DNA from: Desulfamplus sp.
GTDB taxonomy: Bacteria; Desulfobacterota; Desulfobacteria; Desulfobacterales; Desulfobacteraceae
Reading direction: 5' to 3'
DNA: 64,000 bases
Assembly (NCBI GenBank): GCA_015231615.1
Contig: JADGBE010000013.1
Location: 1 to 64,000, forward strand
In this document: positions 52,186 through 62,548 of the stretch, one piece after another
How positions within the stretch are numbered: position 1 is the first letter of the stretch
Layout of the letters: every line of letters starts with the position of its first letter
Notes under the pieces: generated by a model
Database searches by the model: none
What the model saw: the letters and a program-made list of their open reading frames with translations, nothing else
What the model was told of the DNA's origin: nothing
Made by a program: the position numbers and the translations under genes

Positions 52186-53400
52186 ATGGATGTTACAATG
52201 AAACAAAAAAATCAGACCAAAAATGAATGTCCTGATATAAGAAATACCCATAAAACCATAGATGTGATGCTTGAGATTGCAGACTCAGTCAATAGAACAA
52301 AAACTCTTGATGAATTTTATAAAGCTATACACAAATCTCTTTCTAAAATCATAAATGTAGATAACTTTTTTATTGCCATATACCACGAAGATGAGGATCG
52401 TATCTCTTTTCCCTATTACTTTGATCAAAAAGATAGCAATTTAAAAGAGATAAAAAATTTAAGCAAAACTGCCTCTCTGACTGGCAGAGTTATACATAGT
52501 GGTAAACCTCTTATGCTCTATAAAGATGAGATAGATAGCTATGCAGCTTTAACAGGAATGCCAATTGTTGGAACTTTAAGCAAAGTGTGGCTTGGCGCCC
52601 CCTTAAAAACTAAAGATAGGGTTATTGGAGCAATTTCTGTCCAAAGCTATGCTTATCAAAGTATGTATCAGAAAAGCGATCTAAATATTCTTAATATCGT
52701 TTCTCAATATATTGCACTTGCTATTGAACGAAAAGAGTCTGATGAGGCATACAAAAAGCAGCGTAAGATTCTTGAAAAGATTTTACAGACTTCCCCTATG
52801 GGTATTGCGCTTCTTGAAAACAGAATATTTAAGTGGGTAAATCCTGAGATGCTAATACTCTTTGGTTATGAACAAAAGGAAGATTTTGAGGGAAAAAGTG
52901 CTGAGATGATCTATGATTCCCATGAGAGCTTTGTAAAGAATGGCGATATTATATATTCAAACTTGTCTCATGGAAGAAGAACCGAGATTGAGTCCACACT
53001 TATGAAAAGAGATGGCACAATATTTCCAGCAAGTATTCACATAAGCAGTGCAGACCCTGATAATCCGATGTCATGGATTATTGCAACATTTATTGATATT
53101 TCTGAAAGAAAACTTGCTGACGCAGAGAAGATAAAAAATGAGAAACTTCAAGCTGTTCTTGAGATAGCAGGGGCAGTTTGCCATGAGTTAAATCAACCTC
53201 TTCAGGCACTATTTGGATATACAGAGCTTATTATGATGGATCATGAACATGACGGTAAAATTAGCAAAGATATGGTTGCCATAAAAAAGCATGTTGACAG
53301 AATTGCAAAAATAACCCAGCGTCTCTCAAGCATCACAAACTACAAAACTGTTGATTATCCCGGAAACAAGAAAATTGTTGATATATGGGGAGGAGAGTAA
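52186..53400 (+). CDS. GAF-PAS protein with histidine-kinase dimerisation domain but no ATPase domain
   Basis: 404 residues. A GAF domain (about 25-185, LTGRVIHSGKPLMLY, GAISVQSYAYQSMY), a PAS domain (about 195-305, GIALLENRIFKWVNPEML) and a DHp helix with His in AVCHELNQPLQALFGYTEL. The protein ends at TNYKTVDYPGNKKIVDIWGGE where the ATPase domain should begin, with no HATPase sequence downstream in any frame. It cannot phosphorylate itself and would need a partner kinase, or acts as a phosphotransfer or scaffold protein. A stop-start overlap (TAATG) leads into a 19-codon frame (MLKQEIIKKDRVHENFIYF), possibly a leftover of a following gene. Confidence 0.85.
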   Translation: MDVTMKQKNQTKNECPDIRNTHKTIDVMLEIADSVNRTKTLDEFYKAIHKSLSKIINVDNFFIAIYHEDEDRISFPYYFDQKDSNLKEIKNLSKTASLTGRVIHSGKPLMLYKDEIDSYAALTGMPIVGTLSKVWLGAPLKTKDRVIGAISVQSYAYQSMYQKSDLNILNIVSQYIALAIERKESDEAYKKQRKILEKILQTSPMGIALLENRIFKWVNPEMLILFGYEQKEDFEGKSAEMIYDSHESFVKNGDIIYSNLSHGRRTEIESTLMKRDGTIFPASIHISSADPDNPMSWIIATFIDISERKLADAEKIKNEKLQAVLEIAGAVCHELNQPLQALFGYTELIMMDHEHDGKISKDMVAIKKHVDRIAKITQRLSSITNYKTVDYPGNKKIVDIWGGE

Positions 53401-53436
53401 TGTTAAAACAGGAAATAATAAAGAAAGATAGAGTCC

Positions 53437-54045
53437 ATGAGAATTTTATCTATTTCTGATGTTGTTGTTCCATCACTTTACAGTGAATTTGACAAAAAAA
53501 AATTTGACCCCATTGATCTTGTCCTTTCATGTGGCGACCTTCCGCCTGAATATCTCTCGTTTATCCTCCATTCCCTAAATGCTCCTTTATACTATGTGCG
53601 TGGAAATCATGACATCAGATATGATCTAAAACCCCCTATGGGTTGCACAGATATTCACGGAAAAATTGTGAAATTCAACCAAATTAAGATAATCGGGTTT
53701 GGTGGTTCAAGGTGGTATAATGGCGGGATGAACCAATATACAGAATCTCAAATGAGAAAGTTTATTAGAGGAGTGAAATTCTCTATATGGTGGAACAGAG
53801 GCGTAGATATTGTGATAACTCATTCACCTCCACGACATATCCATGATGCTGAGGATAGGTGTCATAGAGGATTTCGTTCATTTTGCAAATTTATTGATAA
53901 ATATAAGCCTGATTACTTTATTCATGGGCATATTCATCGGCATTTTACCTGCCAAGAAGAACGAATAACCACTGTAAACAAAACAAAGGTAATCAATACC
54001 TATGGCTACAACATCATCGAAATCAATGATGGCAAAACTTCGTGA
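53437..54045 (+). CDS. Calcineurin-like metallophosphoesterase
   Basis: 202 residues. The dimetal motifs are mostly present: GD in LSCGDLPPEY, GNHD in YVRGNHDIRYD, the His in ITHSPP and the GH-H end in IHGHIHRH. The first motif, normally DxH, reads ISDVVVP, so one metal ligand is missing. The protein probably hydrolyses a phosphoester; the substrate is unknown. It starts 36 bp after the kinase-like gene, and its 3' end overlaps the next gene, suggesting coupled expression. Confidence 0.85.
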   Translation: MRILSISDVVVPSLYSEFDKKKFDPIDLVLSCGDLPPEYLSFILHSLNAPLYYVRGNHDIRYDLKPPMGCTDIHGKIVKFNQIKIIGFGGSRWYNGGMNQYTESQMRKFIRGVKFSIWWNRGVDIVITHSPPRHIHDAEDRCHRGFRSFCKFIDKYKPDYFIHGHIHRHFTCQEERITTVNKTKVINTYGYNIIEINDGKTS

Positions 54046-55210
54046 TTTTTTTGCCATCAGCAATAAAGATAACAGTGAAATAAGGCGGGAGCTGGGATCA
54101 GAATCAGATATAAAAGATATTGCCTCATTTGAAAATACTCAAAAAAAAGAGGGTGCTTTTGACAGTCGAGAGCGTGGAGTTCAGACAGTAAAATTGAGCC
54201 AAATTACAGGAAGTGTAGGCAGGTATCAAGATTTTGACGATAAGTTCCGTTTTAAAAGCCAAGTCCCTTCAGAAAGGTTTACAGCTATCCTTGAGGCTAT
54301 GCGTTGTGGAACTTCTCTGCCGCCAGTTAAGCTCTATCAGATAAAAGATGAATATTATGTTCTTGATGGCAACCACAGAGTTGCTGCTGCAAAGAAACTC
54401 AACCATGATGAGATTCTTGCCACAATACTTGAGTTCATTCCATCAAGCGAAACTCTTGATAATGTTCTCTATAAAGAGATGATGGACTTTTGCGATAGAA
54501 CGGGGCTTCCTCGAAGTATTAAACTTACAGAGGTTGGACAGTATCAAAATCTTCTTGAGCAGATACACGAGCATCACGAATATTTAAGAAATAGTGCTGG
54601 CATCACTAAAAACAATTTCGATTCTACCTTTTTAAATAGTGCCTTTAATGCTTCTTCTCCCGCTGCTTTTACAACACCCATAACTTTTGCTTCTGCTGCA
54701 AGAGATTGGTATAAGACCATCTATCAGCCATTTTGCTCAATCATAAAGAGAGGTAATATTGTAGAGACATTTCCAGATAGGACTCTTTCTGATCTTTATG
54801 TATATATCTCTTTTGGACACTGGAAGCGTAAACGACCTGCCCAATATGGGATTGGTCTTGGTAAGCTGATACCTGAAACAATGGAAGAGTTCAGAATAGA
54901 GATGAAAGAGCTTAATGAAGTTGAATACCCAGAGATGAAACAGAGTATTACAGCCTTTGTTCTTATGATTGTGCGTGCCAAACATGAGTATAAAATCATT
55001 GAAAAACTATTTGAGCTTGATGAAATAGTTGAAATTCACGCGGTTCATGGAGATGCTGATCTTTTAATAAAAGTGCGACTATCAAGAGACCTTTTAAGTT
55101 CTGATGCAGAGGTCATCTCAAACTTTGTCCATGAAAAGATGAGACAGTTAAATGGCGTTGTGAGCAGTAAAACTCTTATTCCGGGGCTTTCTCGTATCAA
55201 ACCAGTATAA
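54002..55210 (+). CDS. ParB-N domain protein with RAM/Lrp-like C-terminal domain
   Basis: 402 residues. The N-terminal ParB/Srx-like domain (about 60-145) shows VQTVKLSQITGSVGR and YYVLDGNHRVAAAKKL, whose GNHRVAA corresponds to the nucleotide-contact motif (GERRxRA) of ParB proteins. The middle region (WYKTIYQPFCSIIKRGNIVE ... DLYVYISFGHWKRKRP) resembles ParB-like/DUF4032-type proteins. The C-terminal 85 residues (FELDEIVEIHAVHGDADLLI) look like the small ligand-binding RAM domain of Lrp regulators. A Ser/Ala/Phe/Thr-rich insert (FNASSPAAFTTPITFASAA) sits in the middle. It overlaps the phosphoesterase gene by 44 bp; ATG 54026 or 54029 are alternative starts. Confidence 0.75.
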   Translation: MATTSSKSMMAKLRDFFAISNKDNSEIRRELGSESDIKDIASFENTQKKEGAFDSRERGVQTVKLSQITGSVGRYQDFDDKFRFKSQVPSERFTAILEAMRCGTSLPPVKLYQIKDEYYVLDGNHRVAAAKKLNHDEILATILEFIPSSETLDNVLYKEMMDFCDRTGLPRSIKLTEVGQYQNLLEQIHEHHEYLRNSAGITKNNFDSTFLNSAFNASSPAAFTTPITFASAARDWYKTIYQPFCSIIKRGNIVETFPDRTLSDLYVYISFGHWKRKRPAQYGIGLGKLIPETMEEFRIEMKELNEVEYPEMKQSITAFVLMIVRAKHEYKIIEKLFELDEIVEIHAVHGDADLLIKVRLSRDLLSSDAEVISNFVHEKMRQLNGVVSSKTLIPGLSRIKPV

Positions 55211-55360
55211 TAGACTTCATTGAAATCATAGAATTGTTATTGCTACAATTTTTTAGGTGTATAATGTCAAAGGTCATAAATTTCGTTATTATTAAATCTT
55301 TCAGCCGATGGCGATAAATAAAATTAGATAACCAACTTATGACCAGAACAATACATTTAA

Positions 55361-58317
<2,957 letters not shown>

Positions 58318-58357
58318 TTAAAATTTAATTTGAAAAAGTGGTTTAAAAAATTACAAG

Positions 58358-58386
58358 TTAATATAACACCATCTTTAGTCTGTCAA
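58358..58386 (-). promoter_or_regulatory. Candidate sigma-70 promoter for eno-pyrG
   Basis: On the minus strand, TTGACA (58386-58381), a 17-bp spacer and TATTAA (58363-58358) precede enolase. The transcript would have a leader of about 70 nt. The remaining 200 bp up to truA are AT-rich; apart from a weak stem CCACG/CGTGG at 58437-58454 I see nothing in them. Confidence 0.5.
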
Positions 58387-58587
58387 TTTTTTGTTTACCA
58401 TTAAAGGCTACCCAAATTTTACTTAGAACTTTAAAACCACGTCTTCTTGCGTGGATAGGTCGATTCAAACGTTTTTCTACTACTCTTTAGCAATTCACCC
58501 ATTTGTTGACTTTTTAGCTCTATATGATAATTGAAATCACATTAATCGATCCAGTAACTCTTTATAATACTCATTTAGATTTATACA

Positions 58588-59433
58588 ATGAAAATGGAAA
58601 CAAACTTCAAAATTACCTTAGAATATGATGGCTCTCATTTTGATGGATGGCAGGTTCAAAAAAGTGGGATTACAGTTCAAGGAGAGCTTGAAAAAGCACT
58701 CTCCATGATTTTAAATCAACCAATCAAAGTCATTGGCTCAGGTAGAACAGATGCGGGAGTCCATGCTATAGGGCAGGTTGCAAATTTTCATGCTACAGTA
58801 GATAATGATAAATTAGATATAATATCTCAACATCTTATTAAAGGAGTTAACAGCATAATAAAAACTCCAATCGTTATAAGATCGTGCAATACCGTAGAGC
58901 ATAATTTTCACGCACGATATAGTGCAATCTCTAAGGAGTACCACTATCATATTTTAAATAGCTATCTGCCACCTGCTTTAGGCAGAGACTATGTGTGGCA
59001 TATAAAGCAGACTCTTGATATGGATAAGATGAATAGTTGCTGTGATATGCTAACAGGAGAACACGATTTTAAATCATTTGAAGCAAGTGGAAGCCCAAGA
59101 GTCCATACAATAAGAACAATCTACAGTGCAAGTATGGAGTATCTAAATATAAAAAGATTTAAAACAGATAGTTTAATTAAATCTACTCCCGAAATAGCCT
59201 TATTAGATGAAGATGCAGATTTGGGCTTTAAAGAGCATATTATATTTAAAATTGTGGGTAATGGTTTTTTACGTTTTATGGTGAGAAATATAGTTGGAAC
59301 TCTTGTAATGGTAGGATTATCAAAAATAACACCAGAAGATTTTAGGAAAATTCTCAATTCAAAAAATAGAACCCTTGCAGGTGCAACTGCTCCTGCAAGG
59401 GGACTGTTTTTAATGCGTGTAAATTATGAGTAA
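58588..59433 (+). CDS. truA: tRNA pseudouridine(38-40) synthase TruA
   Basis: 281 residues. The catalytic Asp lies in GSGRTDAGVHAIGQV; the opening KITLEYDGSHFDGWQVQ and the C-terminal GFLRFMVRNIVGTLVMVG are diagnostic. It isomerises uridines 38-40 in the tRNA anticodon arm. A stretch of about 25 residues (FKTDSLIKSTPEIALLDEDA) before the last motif is longer than usual and looks like another low-complexity insert. Confidence 0.95.
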   Translation: MKMETNFKITLEYDGSHFDGWQVQKSGITVQGELEKALSMILNQPIKVIGSGRTDAGVHAIGQVANFHATVDNDKLDIISQHLIKGVNSIIKTPIVIRSCNTVEHNFHARYSAISKEYHYHILNSYLPPALGRDYVWHIKQTLDMDKMNSCCDMLTGEHDFKSFEASGSPRVHTIRTIYSASMEYLNIKRFKTDSLIKSTPEIALLDEDADLGFKEHIIFKIVGNGFLRFMVRNIVGTLVMVGLSKITPEDFRKILNSKNRTLAGATAPARGLFLMRVNYE

Positions 59434-59481
59434 TTCAATATCTTACTCTATAATTTGGAATGAATCTTTATGAGGTGGCAT

Positions 59482-60870
59482 TTATTTAGAGCTATTTGAG
59501 TTCCCTTTCCTTAACTCATTGACACCTTGAAGCACCATATCAAATAGAAGTTTGACCTGCTCTTGTTCAAGACAAGAAAATGCAACCCTTATATTATCCT
59601 TTCCAATTGAGATAAGACCGATACCATAATTATCAAGCATGTGCAGACGCAATGTTTCTGCATCTACATCTTTAAGGCGTATGCACATAAAGTAACCAGA
59701 GTTAAAAGGATAGACGTCCCAAGCATCGCTATAAACAGGGTCTTTTAATACCTCTTTTATAGTCAATGCCCTTGTCTTTAGTAGATCAAATTTCTCTTGT
59801 TTATATTTAGGATAATTTTCATCTTCCATTGATTTTAGAACAACTGATTGACTAAGATGCGAAGCATTAGAGATACATCCACGAATACAGCCCGCAGTTT
59901 TTTTCTCCAAGGCAAAGTAAAGATCGCTTAAAGAAGGTTTTTTAGAAGAAGAGGAACATGAACACCCAGAAGCTGCAACTGGAGAGTCAGAATCTACACC
60001 AACTCCGTGAGTTACAAAACCAGTGCGAAGTCCCCAAACATAATCCTCTTTAGTTGCTCCATCTAATTTTACAGCAACAAGACGTTTATCTGCACCAGTA
60101 AGAAGAGAAAAGATAGACTCTTTCATAGTCTCTTGTTCGTAAAATAGACCAAAATAGGCATCATCACAGCCAACTACAACATTAGAGCCATGTTGTGCGA
60201 CACCAATCAGAATTGAGGAGACCCTCTTTGCTTCATCAACAGATAGTGTATATCCTGTAGGGTTATGAGGAAAATTAAGCAAAACAACAATTTTTTTATT
60301 ATTAGAAGACTCTCTTAAAATAGTAGATTCAAAAGAGTCAATATCCATCTGCTTAAGATCAGGCGTATAGGTATTATATTGCACGATTTTGGCCCGATTT
60401 CTTATGCCAAAGGTCATGCTATAGTTGCCCCACATCATATCAGGCAATATAACCGTATCACCAGCATCAATCCATAGGTCTGCAAAAGTGCTTACAGAGT
60501 GAGTAATGCCGCCTGTTACAACTGGAAGACTTATCTCTTTTCCGACAAGAGAAGGATTTTTTTGGAAAAGAGCATTTTTCCATTTTTCTCTTAGTTCAGG
60601 CACTCCAAATGATGATGCGTAAGGTAGAAAATTGTCAGGATCGATTCCATTTATAAGAGCTGTTATAGACGGCAGTGCCATCACTCTATTGTTCTGCTTT
60701 GCAATACCTATTGTTGCGTTTATTTTGTGTGCCTTTTGTTTGGCTTCAGCACTTTGAGTTAATATTCCTTTGGGGAAATAGAGTTTCTTCCCCATTTCCG
60801 ATAGCATCTCCAAAATATGGGGATTCACATTTTCTATAATAGTATTTAGTTCTGCAGCAAGGGGATTCAT
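59482..60870 (-). CDS. Class I/II aminotransferase (fold-type I PLP enzyme)
   Basis: 462 residues. Motifs: LNFPHNPTGY, the PLP-pyridine Asp in GCDDAYFGLFY, the Schiff-base Lys in LDGATKEDYVWGLRTGF, and the C-terminal Arg in NIRVAFSCLE. It belongs to the aspartate-aminotransferase superfamily; the amino donor cannot be read. An insert of Ser/Cys-rich residues (VAASGCSCSSSSKKPSLS) follows the Lys region. Monocistronic, convergent with truA. Confidence 0.88.
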   Translation of the reverse strand: MNPLAAELNTIIENVNPHILEMLSEMGKKLYFPKGILTQSAEAKQKAHKINATIGIAKQNNRVMALPSITALINGIDPDNFLPYASSFGVPELREKWKNALFQKNPSLVGKEISLPVVTGGITHSVSTFADLWIDAGDTVILPDMMWGNYSMTFGIRNRAKIVQYNTYTPDLKQMDIDSFESTILRESSNNKKIVVLLNFPHNPTGYTLSVDEAKRVSSILIGVAQHGSNVVVGCDDAYFGLFYEQETMKESIFSLLTGADKRLVAVKLDGATKEDYVWGLRTGFVTHGVGVDSDSPVAASGCSCSSSSKKPSLSDLYFALEKKTAGCIRGCISNASHLSQSVVLKSMEDENYPKYKQEKFDLLKTRALTIKEVLKDPVYSDAWDVYPFNSGYFMCIRLKDVDAETLRLHMLDNYGIGLISIGKDNIRVAFSCLEQEQVKLLFDMVLQGVNELRKGNSNSSK

Positions 60871-60909
60871 ATTAGATATTTTTCCTAATGTTGCTAATTT
60901 ATATTAAGC

Positions 60910-61182
60910 CTATTTTCTCTTTGATGCCTTAATTGGATTGAGTTTCTGTTTCTTAACTTCAACAACAACTTTAGCATGGGTTGCAAGGTTGCAAATACCA
61001 TTTTTCCATTTAATTGATGGGTCTGGAGCTGCGGTGCAGAATTTTCCATTAGCATTTTCTACAATCCTCTGGCATCCTTCACACTTCTCAACTATAGGTT
61101 TACACTCTCCGCCATTATATTTACAGCCACTATTTGACATAAAAACACATTCATCTCCGTTTCTTACAGTTGTACAGATCAT
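60910..61182 (-). CDS. PxxKW family cysteine-rich protein
   Basis: About 90 residues with 8-9 Cys (CKYNGGECKPIVEKCEGCQR ... FCTAAPDPSIKWKNGICNLA). The PSIKW block gives the family its name. It is a small protein of unknown role, probably metal- or Fe-S-binding, known mostly from sulfate-reducing deltaproteobacteria (from memory). I chose ATG 61182 (MICTTVRNGDEC) with CGGAG 9 nt upstream; the track start at 61227 has no such site. A basic tail (KKQKLNPIKASKRK) ends it. Confidence 0.8.
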   Translation of the reverse strand: MICTTVRNGDECVFMSNSGCKYNGGECKPIVEKCEGCQRIVENANGKFCTAAPDPSIKWKNGICNLATHAKVVVEVKKQKLNPIKASKRK

Positions 61183-61411
61183 TTGCTTAAACTCCGTATA
61201 GTTTTTTAAAAAAATAATGGAAACCAACTGGTTTCCCCTCTATTAATAACCATTTTTAATTTTATTACCCTTAAGTTAGATACAGGGCTATATATTAATT
61301 TTTGAGCGAAGAAATATACCATTATCAAAAAATATGTCAATACTTTGAATTTAGCATTAATATCTCCTTTTATTTCAAAAATGCTTGGTTAAAACTTTTT
61401 GGTGTAATTGA

Positions 61412-62305
61412 TTATTTTTGTCCAAAATCTGAGAGTTTCCAAAGTAAATCGCCTTTGCTTTCCCCTACATACTCAAAATTCACCCATAAATTCATAGTGC
61501 CAGATGGCGAAACATAATTAAGCTGGGGAATATGTAAATCCAAATCCGCAGAAATTGTGGCTGGAGTAGCAGAGCCATTAATATCAATACCGCATGATGC
61601 AGGGTTATCAATACATGCCTGTTTACCTGCCTCATAGTTTGCTGTTCCACAAAGATTAGACTGTGTCTCATTTGAAGTTTCCCAACCAGAAGGGATACCG
61701 CACGGGGTTGGAAACATAATCCAACAATCAACGCTCGGTGATTTAGCATAAGTTATTACTTGAGAACAAATTGGCTCTTCACAATTAATGCCACAAGCTG
61801 ATGGATTGTCTATACAATATTTTTTACCAGCTTCATAACCTTCATTATATTTAGCATCTCCTTCATCATTAACATATTGCAACAGTCGATCATAAAACGC
61901 CTGAAGCTCTTGTATTCCCGTAGTCTGATCTTGATATGTGTTTTCTTTAGTTGGATCAATAACACAAATTAGGGGTAAGCTAAAACTTCCTAATCCAGAA
62001 GCGTATTGATTCCATTCAGTGCTATTATCTACATCACAAAACCATGGGATAAATGATTGTTCAATTAAATTTTTAATCGGAGGAGAGACAGATTCACATG
62101 CTGTATATTTCATGTATTGACAATTGCCACAGGTTTCTCTTCCACCAACGAGCAATATTTTTTTACCTTCGGCCACTGCCATAGAAACAGCAGTAGCTTT
62201 TGAAGTCTGCCATGTCAAATTAGCAGCAAATGTTATATTATTTCCGCTGAAATAGTATAAAAACACAATTGTTAGTAAACTAATTAATACTCTATAGTAT
62301 TTCAT
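61412..62305 (-). CDS. Secreted thioredoxin-like protein with two EAGKxxCxxNPxxCGI repeats
   Basis: 297 residues with a signal peptide (VLISLLTIVFLYYFSGNNIT, cleavage near TFA-ANL). The first 150 residues resemble a thioredoxin-like fold with the redox motif ETCGNCQYMK and the cis-Pro-like SLPLICVIDP. Then come two repeats, YEAGKKYCIDNPSACGI and YEAGKQACIDNPASCGI, a Cys-rich unit often seen in secreted bacterial proteins. The C-terminal 50 residues (DLDLHIPQLNYVSPSGTMNL) look like a beta-sandwich module. GGAGGAAAAAAA precedes the ATG. Role unknown; oxidative folding or surface attachment are possible. Confidence 0.7.
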   Translation of the reverse strand: MKYYRVLISLLTIVFLYYFSGNNITFAANLTWQTSKATAVSMAVAEGKKILLVGGRETCGNCQYMKYTACESVSPPIKNLIEQSFIPWFCDVDNSTEWNQYASGLGSFSLPLICVIDPTKENTYQDQTTGIQELQAFYDRLLQYVNDEGDAKYNEGYEAGKKYCIDNPSACGINCEEPICSQVITYAKSPSVDCWIMFPTPCGIPSGWETSNETQSNLCGTANYEAGKQACIDNPASCGIDINGSATPATISADLDLHIPQLNYVSPSGTMNLWVNFEYVGESKGDLLWKLSDFGQK

Positions 62306-62363
62306 TTTTTTTCCTCCTTATGCTTAAATGTAATTATATGATAACGCAGAGGTAACCTGCCGC

Positions 62364-62424
62364 GCCAACAGCCTCCGCGGTCAACGACTCCCGTTCACGC
62401 GGTCAGGTTGACCGATTTGTTGGC
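62364..62424. repeat. attC-like GC-rich nested palindrome
   Basis: Outer pair GCCAACA (62364-62370) / TGTTGGC (62418-62424) and inner pair GGTCAAC (62379-62385) / GTTGACC (62407-62413) give the nested imperfect inverted-repeat layout of integron attC sites, 61 bp long. The crossover words only partly match RYYYAAC/GTTRRRY, and no integrase is in view. It lies 3' of the C39-like gene (minus strand), where a cassette attC would lie. It could also be another REP-like element. Confidence 0.4.
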
Positions 62425-62548
62425 AGATAAAATTTCACACCAATGTCTTAATTTCAAGAGCCACAACGGCAAACGTAATATTTTGTTCAATATTTTATAT
62501 TTCAAATCTCGCAGTAAGCCCCATCTATATAAACAACTTTCAAAAAAA

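Noticed and set aside
53400-53459. 19-codon frame overlapping the stop of the GAF-PAS protein (MLKQEIIKKDRVHENFIYF)
   Set aside because: Good stop-start coupling, but too short to claim; it may simply be a leftover or chance.
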